Positions 8,379 to 17,708 are shown, numbered from the stretch's first letter. The stretch is 64,000 bases of DNA from Gemmatimonadota bacterium (GCA_022826685.1 JAJDUL010000038.1:1-64000); one strand, 5' to 3'. Notes: a model not told the origin generated them from the letters alone. Numbers and translations: made by a program.

Positions 8379-9766
8379 CAGCGGATCGGGATCACGAGCA
8401 TGGTCGCGACGCCCAACAGGATCGTCGCCAGCCAGAGGAGGAAGGCGTACCCGAGGATCTCCCCGAAGCGCCGCCGCGTCACGGCGAGGATGGGGAGCGC
8501 CCAGAACGGATGGATGAGGTTGAAGGCGGAGTCCCCGTACGTGTAGGCGAGGAGCACCGTCATGACGGACACATCGAGCGCTTCTCCGGCAGGGATCACG
8601 TACGGAGCCTCGATCATCCACTTGGAGCCCGCCGAAGGGATGAACATGCTCATGATCCCCGAATAGACGTAGACCACGAGGGGGTAGAGCCGGGTCGTGG
8701 CGACCTCCGCGAACTGCTCGCCGAGCCAGCCCCCGAGGTTCGTGTTCTGGATGAGGCCGAAGATGCCGGCGTAGAACGGGAACTGGAGGATGATCCCCCA
8801 CGCGGCGCCCACCCCGTCGCGGCAGGCGCGGAGGAACGACGTCGGGCGGCCGTGGAGGACGATGGCGAGGACGAGGAACACGGTGTTGTAGGCGTTGATC
8901 GTCCAGCTCGCGCCGAAGCCCCGCGTGACGATCGAGTGGACGAGCGGATACGCGAACAGGAGGGCGGCGAGGAGCGACCAGCCGCGGAAGCGGTCGAGCC
9001 GCTCGGCGGGCGTCGTCGCGGCCTCGGCGCGCGGCGGGGGCGCCGGGAGGATCTCGTCGACCTCCGCCTCGGTCAGGGTGACGGCATCGCGGTGGGGGTG
9101 GAGCGCCATGGCGGCGACGAGGCCGACGAGCAGCATCGCGGCGGCGTACCCGAGGTTGAACGGATGAAAGAGCGTCTCGGTGACCGGGTAGAGGCGGTCC
9201 ACGACGGGCGCGCCGGTCCCCGGCTCCAGCAGGGGGTTGCCGGGCGTCGCCATGATGAGCGGGGCCGAGCTGGAGAGGCCGGATTGCCACACGGTCCCGA
9301 TGCCCATGTACGCCGCGGCGATGACGAGGCGCACGTCGGCGCGCGGGTTGCGCTTCAGGATGAACGGGACGAAGAGCGCGGAACCGACGAGCCCGAACGC
9401 CCAGTTGAGGTAGCCGACCGCCATGGAGAACCCGGCGGCGAGGGCGACGGCCTGGACCGGGCGCTCCGGGTTCGGGCAGCCGGCGAGGCGGTCGAGCAGC
9501 CGGTAGACGGGTGGCGACGAGGCGCATGCGTGGGCCGCGACCATGGCGATGGAGAACTGCATCGCCAGCTCAAGCAGCGTCCACACGCCGGCACCCCACG
9601 CCAGCCCCGCCTCCGGGATCGAGGCGCCGCCCCCCGTGACCGCGAGCAGGAGCGCGACCACGGTCAGCGACATGAGGATGACCCACGCGTCGGGCACCCA
9701 GCGTTCCGTGACGCGGGAGAGCGCCGCGCCGCTCGCGCGCAGCCGGTCGAGCGGGCTCCCGCTCAT
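8375..9766 (-). CDS. atoE: AtoE-family short-chain fatty acid transporter
   Basis: A 463-residue membrane protein that resembles E. coli AtoE along its length. Both begin with a short cytoplasmic helix, RWVPDAWVILMSLT, and share AHACASS near residue 80, the VGYLNWAFGLVGSALF segment, LSSSAPLIMATPGNP, NAYNTVFL, FPFYAGIFGLIQ and the C-terminal NLIHPFWALPILAV. AtoE imports acetoacetate and short-chain fatty acids. A cytoplasmic loop in the middle (HPHRDAVTLTEAEVDEILPAPP) is typical of the family. The ATG at 9766 is clear. The gene overlaps sixA by 4 bases and follows the AI-2E-type gene closely. It is likely part of the same transcript as torD and the molybdoenzyme upstream. Confidence 0.9.
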   Translation of the reverse strand: MSGSPLDRLRASGAALSRVTERWVPDAWVILMSLTVVALLLAVTGGGASIPEAGLAWGAGVWTLLELAMQFSIAMVAAHACASSPPVYRLLDRLAGCPNPERPVQAVALAAGFSMAVGYLNWAFGLVGSALFVPFILKRNPRADVRLVIAAAYMGIGTVWQSGLSSSAPLIMATPGNPLLEPGTGAPVVDRLYPVTETLFHPFNLGYAAAMLLVGLVAAMALHPHRDAVTLTEAEVDEILPAPPPRAEAATTPAERLDRFRGWSLLAALLFAYPLVHSIVTRGFGASWTINAYNTVFLVLAIVLHGRPTSFLRACRDGVGAAWGIILQFPFYAGIFGLIQNTNLGGWLGEQFAEVATTRLYPLVVYVYSGIMSMFIPSAGSKWMIEAPYVIPAGEALDVSVMTVLLAYTYGDSAFNLIHPFWALPILAVTRRRFGEILGYAFLLWLATILLGVATMLVIPIRW

Positions 9767-9784
9767 GCCGTTCGGCGGATCGGG

Positions 9785-11001
9785 CTACGCCTCGGGCGCA
9801 GAATCTTCCGGCGCGGCGGCATCGGGCGAGGCGGCTTCCGGTTCCGGCGCCGGCGCAACGTCCGGCTCCGGCTCCGCAGCGCCGGTCGCCGGCGGCGACG
9901 ACGCGCCGAACGCGGTAGCGGGCAGGACGTCCCGGAAGGACTCGCCGTAGAGTTCCCACACGGTGATGAAGAGCGCCGCGACGATGGGCCGATGAGCACC
10001 CCGGCCATGCCGAAGGCGATGAGCCCGCCGAGGGTGCCGAGCAGGATCATCAGGTCCGGCATCCGCGTGTCGCGCCCGACGAGCCAGGGGCGCATGAGAT
10101 TGTCCAGCATCCCCACCACCAGGCCGCACCACAGGATCAGCCCGATGCCGGCCCCGATCCGATCCGCGGCGAGGAGGTAGATCGCGGCGGGCAGCCACAC
10201 GAGGGCGGATCCGATCCCGGGCACGATCGAGAGGACCGCCATGACCGTGCCCCAGAAGGCGGCGGACGGAATCCCCACCACCCAGAAGGCGAGTCCGGCC
10301 AGCGCGCCCTGCACGATGCCGATGAGAAACGTCCCCTTCACCATCGCCCGGGTCACGGAGACGAAGCGGTCGAGCATGCGGCTCTCGTCCTCGTCGGAGA
10401 GCGGGAGGTAGTAGAGGACCTTGTGCAGCACGCCGCGGCCGTCCTTCAGGAAGAAGAACATGGCGTACAGCATCAGTAGCAGGAGGAAGACGACCCGCAC
10501 GGTCGCCGTCGTCACGCCGGCGAGCCAGTCGACCACCACACCGCCGACGGATCCCGCGACTTCGCCCAGCTTCTGGAGGAGCTGCTCCTGGTACGGCCGC
10601 AGCGAATCCAGCCAGGGAATCCGGTCGAGCAGTTCGTCGACTCCGCCCGGCTGCCGCAGCTGGGCCTGCATGTTTTCTATCCAGGGGCCCGCCGACTGCG
10701 TGACCTGCACGGCCTGGTTCGCGACGATGCCGAGGAACGCCGTGACCGGCCCGATGAGGAGGATCACGAACAGTCCGACCGCGGCGAAGGAGGCGAGCCC
10801 CTCCCTTCCGCCGAACCAGCGGCGAAGGGTCCGGTAGGCGGGGTACATGAGGCCGCTGAGGATCGCGCCCAGGAAGAGCGCCGTGAGGAACGTCCGGATC
10901 ATCTCGAGGAAGAGGAGACTGATCCCGAGGACGAGAAGGAGAAGGAAGACGGCGCGGAAACGTCCCGGATGAAGAGGCGGGCTCCCGCCCGCGTCAGCCA
11001 T
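9785..11001 (-). CDS. AI-2E family transporter (apparent frameshift near 9986-9990)
   Basis: A membrane protein of the AI-2E/PerM (UPF0118) family, whose members export or import diverse small molecules. It has N-terminal transmembrane helices, the long periplasmic-type region (TQSAGPWIENMQAQLRQ), the FFFLKDGRG segment and the conserved C-terminal core with VPGIGSALVWLP and GVLIGP. Directly after GVLIGP, near residue 338, the frame runs into Arg/Ser-rich nonsense, while the next frame continues with the expected IVAALFITVWELYG and a Pro/Ala/Glu-rich tail ending at 9785. A single missing base in the GGGCC run at 9986-9990 explains this. The uncorrected frame ends at 9763. The ATG at 11001 overlaps torD by 8 bases. 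The shift may be a sequencing error or a real mutation. Confidence 0.75.
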
Positions 11002-11899
11002 TACGGGCGTCGGCGCTGATGTCGGCGCTGATGTTCGCGGCGGTGTCGGAGTCGATGTCGGCGCTGAGATCGTCGAGGAGGCGACCCGTCGCGGTCGCGC
11101 GCTGCGTCCAGAAATCCGCGACCTCCGGCGCCGTGGTCCCCCCGCGGTCGTGGAGGTGCGCCCAGTCCCGCGCCTCGCAGGCGAGCCAGTCCAGCGTCGC
11201 GCGCGGGCCCTGCGACATCATGCACCGGAGAATGTAGGCGCGTTCGCCCACGCGGAGACCGAGATCGAGGTCGCGCGCGGCTCTCGCGAGGTCGGCGCGC
11301 GTGAGGACGAGTCCGCTGCGGACCGGGCTCAGGAGGGCGTTGAAGAAGCTGTCCCCATCGGTCCGGCGCGGGTCGGGCACCGGTTTCGCCTCGCGTAGCG
11401 CGAGCGGGCGCCGCGTCGGCGGTCCGAGGCGAGCCGATTCGCCGAAGAGGAGGGCCTCGAGCGTGTCGGCCCACTCCCGGTAGAACGGAGGCGCGATCTG
11501 CCGCAGCTTCGTGAGGAAGGGGAGGACCCACGAGAGCAGGTGCTCCCAGAGGAAGGCGTGCCGCGCATCGTGACAGGCCTGTGCCGTCTTTCCGTTCCCG
11601 TTCTGCTGTGCTTCCACGAGCCAGGCGTAGCCCCCGAGCAGGGCCCGCAGGTGGTCCGGATCCTCCGGGGGCGTCGTCCCGAGCGCGCGCCAGAACCCGG
11701 CGACGCGGTCGCGCGCCTCCCCGCCCATGTGGCCGTCGGTGCCCAGAAAGGCGGAAGCGTACGGATAGAGCTGGAAGAGGAAGAGGTCGTTGTGCGTGGG
11801 CTCGTCCGGCACCGGGCCCAGCTCGAGGAGATGGCCAATGAGCCGATTCTCCCCGCACGGGCCATCGAGAAGCGCGCCGAGGGCGCGAAAAAGCTCCAT
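10994..11899 (-). CDS. TorD-family molybdoenzyme maturation chaperone
   Basis: A 301-residue, largely helical cytoplasmic protein with the TorD/DmsD pattern: an N-terminal helix, the QLYPYASAFLGTDGHMGGEA segment, the helix beginning PPEDPDHLRALLGGYAWLV, and the HDARHAFLWEHLLSWVLPFL region typical of the family. TorD-like proteins bind nascent molybdoenzymes, protect them until the cofactor is inserted, and check their signal peptides where these exist. The partner is almost certainly the molybdopterin oxidoreductase that starts about 90 bases upstream on the same strand. An unusual Asp/Ala-rich tail (SADIDSDTAANISADISADA) follows the domain. Confidence 0.75.
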   Translation of the reverse strand: MELFRALGALLDGPCGENRLIGHLLELGPVPDEPTHNDLFLFQLYPYASAFLGTDGHMGGEARDRVAGFWRALGTTPPEDPDHLRALLGGYAWLVEAQQNGNGKTAQACHDARHAFLWEHLLSWVLPFLTKLRQIAPPFYREWADTLEALLFGESARLGPPTRRPLALREAKPVPDPRRTDGDSFFNALLSPVRSGLVLTRADLARAARDLDLGLRVGERAYILRCMMSQGPRATLDWLACEARDWAHLHDRGGTTAPEVADFWTQRATATGRLLDDLSADIDSDTAANISADISADARNG

Positions 11900-11991
11900 G
11901 GCCTAGCTGTCCGTGGGTTGTCCCGCGCCGGCGGCGCGTGCGGCACTGTTCACTTTCACATTATGAAGTAGATGGGGGCCTCGATTTGCTG

Positions 11992-14900
11992 TCAAGTTGC
12001 GTCCGAATCGGTATTCCCCGAGTCCGGGTCGGGCGACTTCGAGCCCTGCGCTTCCGGGAGGTCGTAGGCCGTGCGCACCGGACGCACGGGGCGGATGAGC
12101 CAGTGCGGCCGGCGCGTCCCGTCGGGAGAATGCCGCCGGGCTCCGCGCGTCTTGTCGAGCCAGCGCCGATACACCTCGTGCGACCGCTCCGTGTCGACGT
12201 GAATATCCCCGTGGCGGTCGCGCCGCGACGCCTTGACCACGCGCACCGCCTGGTGCCAGCAGTGCATGCCGGACACGGGGTCGGGGTGCACCGGGAAGGT
12301 GAGGTTCTGATGGACGCCCACGTCCGTCCACCAGATCCGCGAGGTGTCCGGATCGTCGGTCTCGTACGGCGCCGCACCCTGCCTGCGCGACAGCTTCCAG
12401 TCGCCGTCTTTCCCGCTGAGGGAGACCGTCGCCATGAGTTGCCGCTGACCGGCGACGCGTTCCCGCTCGCCGCGCCCGGCATGCCCCGGCTCGCCCGCCT
12501 CCGGGCCTGAGCCGGCGGCGTCCGCCAGCTTCCATCGCCCCATGTGGTGGCTGCACGCGACGACGCCCGGCTTGATCCCCTCGGTCACCCACGCCTTGAG
12601 GACGAAATGACCGATCTCGGTCTCGACCCGCACGAGATCCCCCGTCTTCACCCCCTTCCGCGCCGCGTCGGACGGGTGCAGCCAGAGCGGGTTCGTGTGG
12701 GCGATCTCGTCCAGCCACTTGGAGTTGGCTGAACGCGTGTGGATCTGCACCGGGAGCCGGAAGGTGGAGATGAGACACATCTGATCCGGCTCCATCGCGG
12801 CCGGGTGCACGTGGCTCCTGATGTAGGCGGGAACGGCGTACTCGGGCCAACCCCAGCGGACGAGCGTGGGGGAGTAGAACTCCAGCTTGCCGCTCGGGGT
12901 CGGGAATCCGCGGCGAATCGTGTCTCCCACGCGAACCCCGACCGGACGCCGTCCCTCCGGATCCGGGTCGGGCGCGCCCATGGGCGCGAGGTTCACCACG
13001 GCGGCGCCGGGGGCCCGCGTGTAGATGCGGCCGAACTCGTCTTCCCGTGCGTCCTCGAGTTCCTCGGCCGGGACGGGCCGCTCGTGAAGCGGGCCGATGT
13101 CGCGCGCGACCTCGAAGGCGCCGTAGCGGCGCATGTAGTCCAGCGGCGAGAGCCCCTGCGCCGCGGCCGCCTCCGGCAGGCCGGGCACGGAGTGCTCGAA
13201 CATCCAGGCGTAGTACTCGTCCACCGTGAGGCGCTGCCCGGGATCCTCCTTCGACTCCACGAACTCGCGGATGCCGCGGCTCCCGTCCGGGTCGATGCGC
13301 CAGGAAAGTTCGAGCCAGAACTCGTTCTCCTCCCACACTTCGCCCGGGTTCGTGTGGCGCGTGTCCGCCACCCGCTCGCCGAGACGCTCGCGCGCGGAGC
13401 GCAGGACCGGCTGCCGAAAGCCGATCCACTGTCCGTCGTGGGTCTCGTAGGAGTGGAGGTCGTGCCGCTCGGGCCCGTGTCCCATCGGAAGGACGTAGTC
13501 CGCGAAGTAGGCGGATTCGTTCCAGGTCGGCGTGAGCGCGACGTGGAGTCCGACCTTCTCCTCATCCGTCAGGGCCTCGATCCACGCGAACCCGTCCGGG
13601 TTCGTCCACACCGGGTTGTACACGCGCGTGAAATAGACGTCGAGCTTGCCGCGTCCCTCCCTGAGGAGGTGCGGGAGGAGGAAGGAGACCTCGTACATCG
13701 CCAGCGGATACTCTTCGGGCCACGTGAGTTCGTTCCAGTGCTCGGGGTGCCGGGGCATCCGGATCGGCTTCGGGATGAACTTGTTCCACGTGCTCGGATA
13801 GGTGCCGCCGGGGGTCGCGATGGAACCCGTGAGGGCGTTGAGGAAGAAGAGGGTCCGGGCCACCTGCCAGCCGCCCTCGTTGCCCGATGCGGCGCTCCGC
13901 CAGTTGTGCGTGGAGAGGCGCGAACCGGCCCGGGCGACGAGTTCGGCGACCTCGCGGATCTGCTCCGCATCCACGCCGGACTCCTCCGCCGCCCACTCGA
14001 AGGTGCACGCTTCGTAAAGCTCGCGGAGGACGGCCTCGAACGATTCGAAGGTGCGCGGGAGGTCCGGCTTCTCGGCGGCGAGGTACTCCTCCCAGTTGAA
14101 CCAGCGCCGGACGAATTCGCGGTCCCAGGCCCCCGTCGCGATCAGGTGGTTCGCGATCGCGAGGAGGACGGCGGCTTCGGAGCCGGGCTGCGTGGGGAGC
14201 CAGTGGTCGGCGTGCGTCGCCGTGTTCGACAGGCGCGTGTCGAAGACGATGAGCCGCGCCCCCTTCTTGACCCCGTCCAGGATGCGCTGGGCGTGGGGGT
14301 TGAAGTAGTGCCCCGCCTCCAGGTGCGAACTCACGAGAAGGATGACGTCCGCGCGGGCGTGGTCGGGGCTGGGGCGGTCCATGCCGAGCCAGAACTGGTA
14401 ACCGGCGCGCGCGCTCGAGGAGCAGATGTTCGTGTGCGAGTTGTGGCCGTCGACGCCCCACGCGGCGAGCAGCCGCTCCGTGAACCCGTCCTCGCCCGGA
14501 CGGCCCACGTGGTACATGACCTCGCGCTGGCGACCCTCGTCGATGGCCGTGCGAATCCGCGACGAGATGTCGTTGAGCGCCTCCTCCCACGAGACGCGCA
14601 CCCACTTCCCCTCCCCGCGCTCGCCGGCGCGCTTGAGCGGGTAGAGGACGCGGTCGGGGTCGACGATCTGGTTCAGCGTGGCCGGGCCCTTGGCGCAGTT
14701 CCGGCCGCGGGAGCCCGGATGTTCCGGGTTCCCTTCGAACTTCCGCACCTGCAGCGTGTCCCGGTCGACGTAGGCGAGGAGCCCGCACGCGGACTCGCAG
14801 TTGAAGCAGGTCGTGGGCACGAGCATGTAGCGCCGTTCGCGCCGTTCGGGCCAGGCCTTCGAGTCGAGTTCGACCCAGTCGTCCCAGCGTTCCCTCGGGG

Positions 14901-15084
14901 GGAAGGCGGCGAGTTGGGCGCGGCTGGGGCCGGGATAGAAGGTCTCGCCGCGACTCTCCGTCTCGGAGCGCGCCGCGCTCACGCGCTCGCTGAGTTCGTG
15001 GAGCCGTCGCGCGACGCCGTCCGGGCCCGAGCCGTTGCCGCCCGCGCCGGAGCCGTTGCGGCCCGGGCCGCCTGGATCGCTCAT
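11992..15084 (-). CDS. Molybdopterin oxidoreductase catalytic subunit (SoeA/PsrA-like, cytoplasmic)
   Basis: The catalytic subunit of a complex iron-sulfur molybdoenzyme, 1030 residues. It has the N-terminal [4Fe-4S] motif Cys93-x2-Cys96-x3-Cys100 with Cys130 (CFNCESAC, then NCAKG). A likely molybdenum-ligand Cys221 sits in HTNICSSSA. A C-terminal molybdopterin-dinucleotide domain contains TGDLVRVETEIG. There is no twin-arginine signal, so the enzyme should face the cytoplasm, as in the sulfite dehydrogenase SoeABC and unlike periplasmic PsrA, PhsA or ArrA. The ATG at 15084 overlaps the upstream subunit by 4 bases (ATGA). The same frame is open well beyond it, but that part only mirrors the neighbour and is not a fusion. 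Sulfite oxidation is one candidate role, and the substrate is unproven. Confidence 0.8.
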   Translation of the reverse strand: MSDPGGPGRNGSGAGGNGSGPDGVARRLHELSERVSAARSETESRGETFYPGPSRAQLAAFPPRERWDDWVELDSKAWPERRERRYMLVPTTCFNCESACGLLAYVDRDTLQVRKFEGNPEHPGSRGRNCAKGPATLNQIVDPDRVLYPLKRAGERGEGKWVRVSWEEALNDISSRIRTAIDEGRQREVMYHVGRPGEDGFTERLLAAWGVDGHNSHTNICSSSARAGYQFWLGMDRPSPDHARADVILLVSSHLEAGHYFNPHAQRILDGVKKGARLIVFDTRLSNTATHADHWLPTQPGSEAAVLLAIANHLIATGAWDREFVRRWFNWEEYLAAEKPDLPRTFESFEAVLRELYEACTFEWAAEESGVDAEQIREVAELVARAGSRLSTHNWRSAASGNEGGWQVARTLFFLNALTGSIATPGGTYPSTWNKFIPKPIRMPRHPEHWNELTWPEEYPLAMYEVSFLLPHLLREGRGKLDVYFTRVYNPVWTNPDGFAWIEALTDEEKVGLHVALTPTWNESAYFADYVLPMGHGPERHDLHSYETHDGQWIGFRQPVLRSARERLGERVADTRHTNPGEVWEENEFWLELSWRIDPDGSRGIREFVESKEDPGQRLTVDEYYAWMFEHSVPGLPEAAAAQGLSPLDYMRRYGAFEVARDIGPLHERPVPAEELEDAREDEFGRIYTRAPGAAVVNLAPMGAPDPDPEGRRPVGVRVGDTIRRGFPTPSGKLEFYSPTLVRWGWPEYAVPAYIRSHVHPAAMEPDQMCLISTFRLPVQIHTRSANSKWLDEIAHTNPLWLHPSDAARKGVKTGDLVRVETEIGHFVLKAWVTEGIKPGVVACSHHMGRWKLADAAGSGPEAGEPGHAGRGERERVAGQRQLMATVSLSGKDGDWKLSRRQGAAPYETDDPDTSRIWWTDVGVHQNLTFPVHPDPVSGMHCWHQAVRVVKASRRDRHGDIHVDTERSHEVYRRWLDKTRGARRHSPDGTRRPHWLIRPVRPVRTAYDLPEAQGSKSPDPDSGNTDSDAT

Positions 15085-16658
15085 GCGAGGGGCACGGACT
15101 GGCCGGCCTGCACGTACGCATGCTCGTGCGCGAGGAGGCCCGCGAGGGCGGCGACGCCGATCAGCGGGGCGACCCAGGCGCCGCCGAGCGGGCTCACCGT
15201 GAGGGCGGCCGCCAGCGTCACGAGCACGATGCCGCCCCAGAACCACGGGGCGTAGCGGCCGCGCACCATGTTCCGGGCGGCGAGGGCGGCGTGGGCCGTC
15301 GCGTGCGTGAGCGTGAGTTCGGCGAGCACGAGCAGGAGGTGCGCGGCGGCCGTGAGCCCCACGAGCCGGCCCAGCGCGGCGGAGCCGCCGAGCGACGGGA
15401 AGAGCATCAGGGCCGCGCCGCCGGCGAGCACCGCCTGTACGAGAAAGTGCGGCGGCAGAAGCGGATTCTGCCACAGATCGCGCGCCCTGGCCTGCGCGAA
15501 GAGGTAGGCCGTGTAGACCGCGGTCATGCCGGCCAGCGGCGCCCCCGCCCACGCGATCCAGCGCGTCGTCTCCGCGGCGCCGGCCCCGCCGACCAGCGCC
15601 GCCCCCAGGTGCGCGGTCAGGGCCGCGCCGTAACCCGCGATCACGAAGGCGCCGCGTACGAGCCAACTCTTCAGGTGGGGTCTCGTGAAGATGAGGAAGA
15701 AGCGCTTCGGGTGCTCGAGGTCCCAGATCAGCAGCCCGCCGGTGAGCGCGAGCGCGGCGAGACCGAGGAGCGGCGTGAGGGTGAGCCAGGTCCCGCTCTG
15801 CCACGCGAGCCCGCCCAGCAGGCAGAGGAGGAGGACCGCGAGATACACGCCGGCGGAGACCCCCTTGGTGAGCGTGTACAGGCTCACGCGCCAGTCCCAT
15901 GGCGCGGTGTGCGAGATGTCGTAGGAGAGAATCGCGGCGGCCGACGAGTTCGGGCCGTGCCGCCCGTCCGTTCCCATCGGGTGCGGCTGCCCCGAGCCGA
16001 CCTCGTGCGAGCCCGCGGGCTGCTCGCTCCACATGTACAGCCCGCCGCCGGGACGGACGGCGGCCAGCGGATCGAGCGTCGCCTGGTGCGCCCCCTTGTA
16101 GAACAGCTTCGGGTGCGTCTCCTTCTCCGGCCGCCGGACGCTCACCGGGTCGCGCCCCACGTATTGAGAGACCTTCGATTCCGGGTCGTCGAGGTCGCCG
16201 ACGATGATCGCCTCCGTCGGGCACACCGTGACGCAGGCCGGCTCCAGCCCCATGTCGATGCGGTGCGCGCAGAAGTTGCACTTCTCGGCCGAATGGTCGT
16301 CCGGGTTGATGAAGATCGCGTCGTACGGGCAGGCGGCGATGCACGCCTTGCAGCCGATACAGATCGACTTGTCGAAATCGACGATCCCGTCGGGACGGCG
16401 GAACATGGCCTGGGTGGGGCACGCGGTCGTGCACGGCGCGTCGTCGCACTGGTTGCAGCGCGTGACCTGGAAGGCGCGCCGCGTGGCGGGGAACGTCCCC
16501 ACATCCGCGTACTTTACGTAGGTGCGGGTGACGCCGAGCGGGACCTCGTTCTCCGACTTGCAGGCCGTCGTGCAGGCGTGGCAGCCGATACAGCGCGTGT
16601 GATCGATGACCTTCGCCCAGCGGGCCGTCTCGGTCCCTGTCTCTGAGGACTCCGGCAT
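15081..16658 (-). CDS. Fused NrfC-type ferredoxin and NrfD/PsrC-type membrane quinone subunit
   Basis: A 525-residue fusion. Residues ~1-200 are an NrfC/PsrB-type electron-transfer protein with four Cys clusters (Cys23-x2-Cys-x2-Cys-x3-Cys33 in CIGCHACTTAC, CNQCDDAPC, CIGCKACIAAC, CNFC). Residues ~260-525 are an NrfD/PsrC/SoeC-like integral membrane protein with about eight helices, which exchanges electrons with the quinone pool. A soluble linker with YMWSEQPAG joins them. The ATG at 16658 follows GGGGAG; the in-frame extension upstream lacks a good site. With the catalytic subunit and TorD this makes a complete membrane-bound molybdoenzyme. The usual B and C subunits are here one polypeptide. 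Confidence 0.8.
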   Translation of the reverse strand: MPESSETGTETARWAKVIDHTRCIGCHACTTACKSENEVPLGVTRTYVKYADVGTFPATRRAFQVTRCNQCDDAPCTTACPTQAMFRRPDGIVDFDKSICIGCKACIAACPYDAIFINPDDHSAEKCNFCAHRIDMGLEPACVTVCPTEAIIVGDLDDPESKVSQYVGRDPVSVRRPEKETHPKLFYKGAHQATLDPLAAVRPGGGLYMWSEQPAGSHEVGSGQPHPMGTDGRHGPNSSAAAILSYDISHTAPWDWRVSLYTLTKGVSAGVYLAVLLLCLLGGLAWQSGTWLTLTPLLGLAALALTGGLLIWDLEHPKRFFLIFTRPHLKSWLVRGAFVIAGYGAALTAHLGAALVGGAGAAETTRWIAWAGAPLAGMTAVYTAYLFAQARARDLWQNPLLPPHFLVQAVLAGGAALMLFPSLGGSAALGRLVGLTAAAHLLLVLAELTLTHATAHAALAARNMVRGRYAPWFWGGIVLVTLAAALTVSPLGGAWVAPLIGVAALAGLLAHEHAYVQAGQSVPLA

Positions 16659-16767
16659 GCGTGCTCCCCGTGGGAGGTTCGGTGCGGTCGCGACGGCGGT
16701 CGCGCGTGGGCCGGCGGTCACATGGCGCTGCTATGTTCCATCGTCGCGCCGAACCGGGCAAGCCCGT

Positions 16768-17613
16768 TCACCCGGTGAGCACGATTTCCATGCCGGGGAG
16801 GTCCACGCCCGCGGCTTCCACGCGCCAGCGCTCGCCAGGGGACAGCGGCTCGAGGGCGGTCATCGTCCCCGTGCTCACGACACTGCAGAGGGGCGGGTCC
16901 CCTTCCCCCGCGAAATGCGAGAGGAGCCGCGGCACGACTTCCAGCGCCGCGAGCGGATGCCCGAGGACGTCGCTCCCGCGTCCCCGGGCCGCCAGCGACT
17001 CGTTCCGGAACAGGCGCACCTCCAGCTCGTCGAGGCGGGCCACGCGTTCCTCGAACCCGGGGTGGCGGACATTCACCGGCCGGCCGACGACGAGCACGCC
17101 ATGAAGCCCGAAATCCGCGACGGAGTCCGCCGGCGTGAGGTGCCACTCGGGATAGTGGCAGTCGACGATTTCGAACCCGAGCGAGATCCATTCCGGACGT
17201 CCCTCGTCTTCCCCCTCCTGCGCGAGTCCGAACACGACCTCCACTTCGATCATCGGCGCGCGGAACATCCCGATCGGGATTTCGGCCGTCGGCCTGGCGA
17301 GCCGCAGGGTACGGTCGTAGACCGGGGCCAGGATCGGTTCATCCAGCCCGAAGCGGGGCCAGATCGCCCGGTTCGTGAACCCGACCTTGCAGCCGATCGG
17401 ATGGTATCCGCGTCGCTGGAGCCGGCGGTCGAGCGCCGCGCCGACGCGATAGGCATGACTCAGCCCGAACCCCTCCGCTCGCCTTGTCGGCGGCTGTGTC
17501 GTCGCACGCCCGTCACGAGCGGACATGAGATCCCGCACGAGATCCGCTTCGAAACGCGCCGTGGCGGCGGCGCTCTCGTCGTCGGCGGCGATTTCCGTCT
17601 CGGCTCTGGTCAT
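16768..17613 (-). CDS. 2-keto-4-pentenoate hydratase / fumarylacetoacetase-fold protein
   Basis: A ~281-residue cytoplasmic enzyme of the MhpD/HpaH branch of the FAH superfamily, which adds water to 2-hydroxydienoates in aromatic catabolism or decarboxylates related 2-oxoacids. Visible signatures are GCKVGFTN, PIGMFRAPMIEVEVVF (a metal-binding Glu pair), LGFEIVDCHYPEW, and the C-terminal SVVSTGTMTALEPLSPGE. The ATG at 17613 is preferred over a TTG at 17655 that adds an Asp/Pro-rich tail. It is divergent from an aldehyde dehydrogenase gene, and the two could act in one short catabolic route, since semialdehydes often result from ring cleavage. No ring-cleavage dioxygenase is present here. Confidence 0.75.
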   Translation of the reverse strand: MTRAETEIAADDESAAATARFEADLVRDLMSARDGRATTQPPTRRAEGFGLSHAYRVGAALDRRLQRRGYHPIGCKVGFTNRAIWPRFGLDEPILAPVYDRTLRLARPTAEIPIGMFRAPMIEVEVVFGLAQEGEDEGRPEWISLGFEIVDCHYPEWHLTPADSVADFGLHGVLVVGRPVNVRHPGFEERVARLDELEVRLFRNESLAARGRGSDVLGHPLAALEVVPRLLSHFAGEGDPPLCSVVSTGTMTALEPLSPGERWRVEAAGVDLPGMEIVLTG

Positions 17614-17668
17614 GCGCGGCTCCGGGTCGGGGTCCGGCCGGGGCTTGCGGCTCAAGCTCCGACACCGG

Positions 17669-17685
17669 ACGATTTTGCTAATCGT
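17669..17685. promoter_or_regulatory. Candidate operator palindrome between divergent genes
   Basis: ACGATT at 17669-17674 and AATCGT at 17680-17685 form a perfect 6-5-6 inverted repeat midway between the divergent hydratase and aldehyde dehydrogenase starts. It is the only obvious symmetric site in this ~95-base divergent promoter region and is AT-rich against a GC-rich background. No regulator gene lies next to it. Confidence 0.4.
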
Positions 17686-17708
17686 AACGTCTCGTGAGAG
17701 AGGACGAG

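Noticed and set aside
9763-9984. Zero-frame end of the AI-2E gene with an ATGA overlap with atoE
   Set aside because: The Arg/Ser-rich end does not fit the family, while the shifted frame gives the expected conserved continuation. The overlap is judged a coincidence.
12739-15255. Very long plus-strand open frame opposite the molybdopterin gene
   Set aside because: Composition is that of an antisense shadow in GC-rich DNA, with no motifs; the same applies to long frames at 22982-26608, 47572-50838, 1379-3517 and 27848-30208.
11992-16761. A 1589-residue open frame that seems to fuse an Arg-rich region to the molybdopterin subunit
   Set aside because: The first ~560 codons only mirror the NrfC-NrfD gene, which has the right motifs in its own frame; the true start is ATG 15084 with an ATGA overlap.
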